Assembly (NCBI RefSeq): GCF_009905615.1
Contig: NZ_JAAAKW010000032.1
Span: forward strand, 1-43,501
Length of the DNA: 43,501 nucleotides
Source of the DNA: Pseudomonas sp. SLFW
GTDB taxonomy: Bacteria; Pseudomonadota; Gammaproteobacteria; Pseudomonadales; Pseudomonadaceae
Direction of reading: 5' to 3'
Below, in pieces: positions 39,492-43,501 of the stretch. The notes beneath the pieces were generated by a model. The model was not told where the DNA came from and did no database searches. It was given only the letters and a program-made list of their open reading frames with translations. Position 1 is the stretch's first letter, and each line of letters starts with the position of its first letter. The translations under genes and the position numbers were made by a program.

Positions 39492-40931
39492 ATGTCCCAG
39501 AAATTCGACGTGGTAGTGATTGGCGCAGGCCCTGGCGGTTATGTGGCCGCCATCAAGGCTGCGCAACTTGGTCTCAAGACTGCCTGCATCGAGAAGTATC
39601 AGGATAAAGAGGGCAAACTGGCCCTCGGCGGTACCTGCCTGAACGTAGGTTGCATCCCGTCCAAGGCGCTGCTGGACAGCTCCTGGAAATTCTACGAAGC
39701 CAAGAACCAGTTCAACGTTCATGGCATCTCGATTTCCGGCGACGTGCAAATGGACGTGGCCGCGATGGTTGGTCGCAAGTCCCAGATCGTCAAAGGCCTG
39801 ACCGGCGGCGTCGCCAGCCTGTTCAAGGCAAACGGCGTCACTTCCCTGCAAGGTCACGGCAAGCTGCTGGCCGGCAAGAAAGTCGAGCTGACCAAGCCTG
39901 ACGGCACCACTGAAGTCATCGAAGCCGACAACATCATCCTGGCGTCCGGCTCGCGTCCGATCGACATTCCACCGGCTCCGGTCGACCAGAACGTTATCGT
40001 CGACTCCACCGGCGCCCTGGAATTCCAGACCGTGCCTGAGCGTCTGGGCGTGATCGGTGCTGGCGTCATCGGCCTGGAACTGGGTTCGGTGTGGTCGCGT
40101 CTGGGTTCCAAGGTCACCGTTCTGGAAGCGCTGGAGAAGTTCCTGCCGGCCGCTGACGAAGCCGTTTCCAAGGAAGCGCAGAAGACGTTCACCAAGCAGG
40201 GTCTGGACATCAAACTGGGCGCTCGCGTGACCGGTTCGAAAGTCAACGGCAATGAAGTGGTCGTCAACTACACCGACAAAGACGGTGAGCAGAACATCAC
40301 CTTCGATCGCCTGATCGTGGCCGTGGGCCGTCGTCCGGTGACCACCGACCTGTTGGCCTCCGACAGCGGCGTCGACATCGACGAGCGCGGTTTCATCTTC
40401 GTCAACGATCAGTGCGAGACCAGCGTTCCTGGCGTCTACGCGATCGGTGACGTGGTTCGCGGTCTGATGCTGGCGCACAAGGCGTCGGAAGAAGGCATCA
40501 TGGTCGTCGAGCGCATCAAGGGTCACAAGACCCAGATGAACTACGACCTGATCCCTTCGGTTATCTACACTCACCCGGAAATCGCGTGGGTCGGTAAAAC
40601 CGAACAGACCTTGAAGGCCGAAGGTGTCGAGGTTAACGTCGGTCAGTTCCCATTCGCGGCCAGCGGCCGTGCCATGGCAGCGAACGACACTGGCGGTTTT
40701 GTCAAAGTCATCGCTGATGCCAAGACTGACCGTGTACTGGGTGTACACGTCATTGGTCCAGGCGCAGCAGAACTGGTTCAGCAGGGTGCAATCGGCATGG
40801 AATTCGGCACCAGTGCCGAAGACATCGGCATGATGGTGTTCTCGCACCCAACGCTGTCCGAAGCCTTGCACGAAGCTGCTCTGGCAGTGAATGGCCACGC
40901 CATCCACATCCAGAACAAGAAAAAGCGCTAA
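39492..40931 (+). CDS. lpdA: Dihydrolipoyl dehydrogenase (E3)
   Basis: 479 residues. An FAD disulfide oxidoreductase reoxidising dihydrolipoyl groups with NAD. The FAD motif VVVIGAGPGGYVAAIKAAQ is at the N-terminus, the redox pair is C49 and C54 (GGTCLNVGCIPSK), the NAD motif GVIGAGVIGLELGSVWSRLG is near residue 185, and the catalytic His-Glu pair lies in HPTLSEALHEAAL. Encoded in the suc cluster, it corresponds to the LpdG type that also serves pyruvate dehydrogenase and glycine cleavage in pseudomonads (from memory). Confidence 0.96.
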   Translation: MSQKFDVVVIGAGPGGYVAAIKAAQLGLKTACIEKYQDKEGKLALGGTCLNVGCIPSKALLDSSWKFYEAKNQFNVHGISISGDVQMDVAAMVGRKSQIVKGLTGGVASLFKANGVTSLQGHGKLLAGKKVELTKPDGTTEVIEADNIILASGSRPIDIPPAPVDQNVIVDSTGALEFQTVPERLGVIGAGVIGLELGSVWSRLGSKVTVLEALEKFLPAADEAVSKEAQKTFTKQGLDIKLGARVTGSKVNGNEVVVNYTDKDGEQNITFDRLIVAVGRRPVTTDLLASDSGVDIDERGFIFVNDQCETSVPGVYAIGDVVRGLMLAHKASEEGIMVVERIKGHKTQMNYDLIPSVIYTHPEIAWVGKTEQTLKAEGVEVNVGQFPFAASGRAMAANDTGGFVKVIADAKTDRVLGVHVIGPGAAELVQQGAIGMEFGTSAEDIGMMVFSHPTLSEALHEAALAVNGHAIHIQNKKKR

Positions 40932-40996
40932 CAAAAGACGCTAAGAAAAACCACGACGGACCGCCCGTCGCAGGCCTTGTTCGCAGGGTCTGCCGC

Positions 40997-41071
40997 GGAA
41001 GGTCGGTCGGACTCGAACTCCCGGCGGATTTCACTCCTGCGTTTACATGCAGGCGTGCGACCTTCCGGGAG
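40997..41071 (+). promoter_or_regulatory. Structured sucC leader with alternative pairings
   Basis: GGAAGGTCG (40997-41005) can pair with CGACCTTCC (41058-41066), enclosing CCTGC (41036-41040) / GCAGG (41049-41053). Alternatively CTCCCGG (41018-41024) pairs with CCGGGAG (41065-41071). The two share bases 41065-41066 and so compete. The region fills much of the 215-base lpd-sucC gap. Confidence 0.45.
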
Positions 41072-41146
41072 AAGCGGTCACAGGTGGTGCGGCACGCATA
41101 GACGAGCAGCACCGAAGCGCAGTACCTAACGAAGACGGTAATAAGC

Positions 41147-42313
41147 ATGAATCTTCACGAGTATCAGGGTAAGCAGCTGTTTGCTGAATATGGCCTGCCA
41201 GTATCCAAGGGCTTTGCAGTAGACACCCCGGAAGCAGCAGCAGAAGCGTGCGACAAGATCGGCGGAACCGAGTGGGTTGTCAAAGCCCAGGTTCACGCAG
41301 GTGGTCGCGGTAAAGCGGGCGGCGTAAAGCTCGTCAAGAGCAAAGAAGACGCAGCTGCGTTCGCTCAACAGTGGTTGGGCAAGCGTCTGGTCACTTACCA
41401 GACTGATGCCAACGGTCAGCCAGTCACCAAGATCCTGGTTGAATCCTGCACTGACATCGCCAAAGAGCTGTACCTGGGCGCTGTAGTCGATCGTTCGAGC
41501 CGTCGTATCGTGTTCATGGCTTCCACCGAAGGTGGCGTGGACATCGAGAAAATCGCTCACGACACGCCTGAGAAGATTCTCAAAGCAACCATCGACCCAC
41601 TGGTTGGCGCTCAGCCATTCCAGGGTCGCGAGCTGGCATTCCAGCTGGGTCTGGAAGGCAAGCAGGTTGCGCAGTTTGCCAAGATCTTCGTCGGCCTGGG
41701 CAAGCTGTTCCAGGACCACGACCTGGCCCTGCTCGAAGTGAACCCGCTGGTGATCAAGGCTGACGGCGATCTGCACTGCCTCGACGCCAAGATCAACATC
41801 GACGCCAACGCCATGTATCGCCAGCCAAAGCTGAAGACTTTCCACGACCCATCGCAAGATGACCCGCGTGAAGCCCATGCTGCCAAGTTCGAACTGAACT
41901 ACGTCGCACTGGAAGGCAACATCGGCTGCATGGTCAACGGTGCTGGCCTGGCCATGGGTACCATGGACATCGTCAACCTGCACGGCGGCAAGCCAGCCAA
42001 CTTCCTCGACGTAGGTGGTGGCGCTACCAAAGAGCGCGTGACCGAAGCGTTCAAGATCATTCTGTCCGACACCAACGTCGCTGCAGTACTGGTCAACATC
42101 TTCGGCGGCATCGTTCGTTGCGACATGATTGCCGAAGGCATCATCGGTGCAGTGAAAGAAGTTGGCGTGAAAATCCCGGTTGTTGTTCGTCTGGAAGGCA
42201 ACAACGCTGACCTGGGCGCTAAAGTACTGGCGGAAAGCGGCTTGAACATCATCGCTGCAACCAGCTTGACCGACGCTGCTCAACAAGTTGTCAAAGCTGC
42301 GGAGGGCAAATAA
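41147..42313 (+). CDS. sucC: Succinyl-CoA synthetase beta subunit SucC
   Basis: 388 residues, full length. An ATP-grasp subunit that with SucD converts succinyl-CoA to succinate with nucleoside triphosphate formation. MNLHEYQGKQLFAEYGLPVS is the standard N-terminus. KAQVHAGGRGKAGGVKL (nucleotide-binding), LEVNPLVIKADG and NIFGGIVRCDMIAEGI follow. The Shine-Dalgarno is weak (GAAGACGG). The stop shares one base with the sucD start (TAATG), ensuring equal subunit synthesis. Confidence 0.98.
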   Translation: MNLHEYQGKQLFAEYGLPVSKGFAVDTPEAAAEACDKIGGTEWVVKAQVHAGGRGKAGGVKLVKSKEDAAAFAQQWLGKRLVTYQTDANGQPVTKILVESCTDIAKELYLGAVVDRSSRRIVFMASTEGGVDIEKIAHDTPEKILKATIDPLVGAQPFQGRELAFQLGLEGKQVAQFAKIFVGLGKLFQDHDLALLEVNPLVIKADGDLHCLDAKINIDANAMYRQPKLKTFHDPSQDDPREAHAAKFELNYVALEGNIGCMVNGAGLAMGTMDIVNLHGGKPANFLDVGGGATKERVTEAFKIILSDTNVAAVLVNIFGGIVRCDMIAEGIIGAVKEVGVKIPVVVRLEGNNADLGAKVLAESGLNIIAATSLTDAAQQVVKAAEGK

Positions 42314-43200
42314 TGAGCGTCCTGATCAATAAAGACACCAAAGTTATCTGCCAGGGCTTCACCGGCTCCCAAGGTACTTTCCACTCCGAACAAGCCATCG
42401 CCTACGGCACCAAGATGGTTGGCGGCGTGACCCCGGGCAAAGGTGGCACCACTCACCTGAACCTGCCAGTGTTCAACACCGTTCGTGAAGCCGTAGAAAC
42501 CACTGGCGCCACCGCCAGCGTTATCTACGTACCGGCTGCATTCTGCAAGGACTCGATCCTGGAAGCAGCGTTCGGCGGCATCAAGCTGATCATCTGCATC
42601 ACCGAAGGTATCCCTACCCTCGACATGCTGGATGCCAAGGTCAAGTGCGACGAGCTGGGTGTTACCCTGATCGGCCCTAACTGCCCAGGCGTGATCACTC
42701 CGGGCGAGTGCAAGATCGGCATCATGCCAGGTCACATTCACTTGCCAGGTAAAGTCGGTATCGTGTCGCGTTCCGGCACCCTGACTTACGAAGCTGTGAA
42801 GCAGACCACTGACGCCGGTTTCGGTCAGTCGACTTGCGTGGGTATCGGTGGTGACCCGATCCCAGGCTCGAACTTCATCGACATCCTGAAGCTGTTCCAG
42901 GAAGACCCGAAGACCGAAGCGATCGTGATGATCGGTGAGATCGGCGGTTCGGCTGAAGAAGAAGCGGCTGCCTACATCAAGGCAAACGTGACCAAGCCGG
43001 TTGTTTCCTACATCGCGGGTGTGACTGCTCCTCCGGGCAAGCGCATGGGCCACGCAGGTGCAATCATCTCCGGCGGTAAAGGCACTGCAGACGAGAAATT
43101 CGCTGCGCTGCAAGACGCAGGCGTGAAAACCGTGCGTTCGCTGGCAGACATCGGCAAGGCTTTGGCTGAGCTGACCGGTTGGGAAGTGAAGAAGGCCTGA
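42313..43200 (+). CDS. sucD: Succinyl-CoA synthetase alpha subunit SucD
   Basis: 295 residues. It binds CoA and carries the phosphorylated histidine, H247 in GHAGAIISGGKGTADEK. The CoA-binding N-terminus has CQGFTGSQGTFHSEQAIAYG and GGVTPGKGGTTHL; GPNCPGVITPGECKIGIMPG follows. The start overlaps the sucC stop by one base. It is the last gene of the TCA block, with a terminator 27 bases after the stop. Confidence 0.98.
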   Translation: MSVLINKDTKVICQGFTGSQGTFHSEQAIAYGTKMVGGVTPGKGGTTHLNLPVFNTVREAVETTGATASVIYVPAAFCKDSILEAAFGGIKLIICITEGIPTLDMLDAKVKCDELGVTLIGPNCPGVITPGECKIGIMPGHIHLPGKVGIVSRSGTLTYEAVKQTTDAGFGQSTCVGIGGDPIPGSNFIDILKLFQEDPKTEAIVMIGEIGGSAEEEAAAYIKANVTKPVVSYIAGVTAPPGKRMGHAGAIISGGKGTADEKFAALQDAGVKTVRSLADIGKALAELTGWEVKKA

Positions 43201-43226
43201 TTGCCTTTGATCGCTGACTGATCGAC

Positions 43227-43250
43227 AAAAGCCACCTTCGGGTGGCTTTT
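43227..43250 (+). terminator. Rho-independent terminator after sucD
   Basis: AAAAGCCACC, tetraloop TTCG, GGTGGCTTTT, followed by GTGTTTTT. It is symmetrical enough to act in both directions. Confidence 0.92.
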
Positions 43251-43289
43251 GTGTTTTTGGTGGCTGAGGTTTAAGTGAATAGCCATTCG

Positions 43290-43501
43290 CGGTGGTGTTG
43301 CTGATATCGGTTCCGCTCTTACAGCGGGTCACTTTTCTTTCGGGAAAAGTAACCAAAACCATTTGCTCCTGGCTTGGCCCTGACTTCGTCAGGGTTCCCT
43401 CTCTCCGGCGACGCTCCGTGGGCGCGCGCCGAACGGACATCCATGTCCTTGCGGCGCTCTCGCGGCATCCATGCCGCTCGACCCACTCCGCGCCGCCTGC
43501 G
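43290..43501. repeat. Partial dispersed repeat at the window end
   Basis: Contains ACTTTTC (43331-43337) / GAAAAGT (43344-43350) and CCCTGAC (43378-43384) / GTCAGGG (43388-43394), then a GC-rich stretch with no credible gene. This resembles, from memory, a long multicopy intergenic repeat of Pseudomonas genomes that gives spurious ORFs. It is cut by the window edge. Confidence 0.45.

Noticed and set aside
1..43501. CRISPR arrays, insertion sequences, integrase or prophage genes
   Set aside because: Repeats found are REP-type or short tandem or inverted repeats. No spacer-repeat periodicity, transposase or phage protein was seen.

Overview
The window is a chromosomal segment of a Pseudomonas species. 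The evidence is its GC-rich codon use, REP doublets (REPINs) of the GTGGGAGCGAATTC and GTGGGAGTGAGCTTGC types, and the gltA / sdhCDAB / sucAB / lpd / sucCD block. The repeat types fit the fluorescens-syringae side of the genus, but the species cannot be resolved. Nearly all genes are intact. There is no insertion sequence, prophage or CRISPR array.

Layout. 1-3060: tRNA-Glu, a TetR-type regulator, a hot-dog thioesterase, dusC, and an ibpA-type small heat-shock gene with a sigma-32-like promoter and a ROSE-like RNA thermometer. 3079-6169 (minus): a PAS-PAS-GGDEF-EAL protein and a LysR regulator. 6327-10821: leuC, leuD, leuB and asd. 11071-20106 is an accessory-looking block: a membrane acyltransferase, a complete D-galactonate operon (dgoK, dgoA, dgoD, a DgoT-like transporter, an IclR regulator), and a divergent AraC regulator / zinc alcohol dehydrogenase pair. 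REPINs of one type flank this block. 20326-24202: ETF-ubiquinone oxidoreductase divergent from etfB-etfA. 24343-29901: a periplasmic solute-binding protein with two DUF4398/OmpA-type lipoproteins, a MocR regulator, an Ala/Pro/Lys-rich lipoprotein, a YkgJ-type Cys-cluster protein and an exported START-domain protein. 29989-43200: gltA divergent from sdhCDAB, then sucAB, lpd and sucCD, ending at a terminator. The last ~200 bases look like a dispersed repeat cut by the window edge.

How it works together. Galactonate is imported, dehydrated, phosphorylated and split to pyruvate and glyceraldehyde-3-phosphate. Acyl-CoA oxidation electrons reach ubiquinone through EtfAB and ETF-QO. Both feed the TCA enzymes encoded at the right end.

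The most interesting signals are mostly regulatory. They are a one-base reading-frame mismatch (A7 tract) between the best ribosome site and sdhC; a consensus PsrA box against the ETF-QO promoter; 21-bp-period direct repeats before the MocR gene and between the AraC and alcohol dehydrogenase genes; a Crc/Hfq-type A-rich motif at the dgoK ribosome site; three 14-bp tandem repeats in the dgoD leader; nested hairpins after etfA; and a three-gene envelope operon of unknown function. No wholly new large system is evident. The solute-binding/DUF4398/OmpA operon is the best candidate for undescribed biology.
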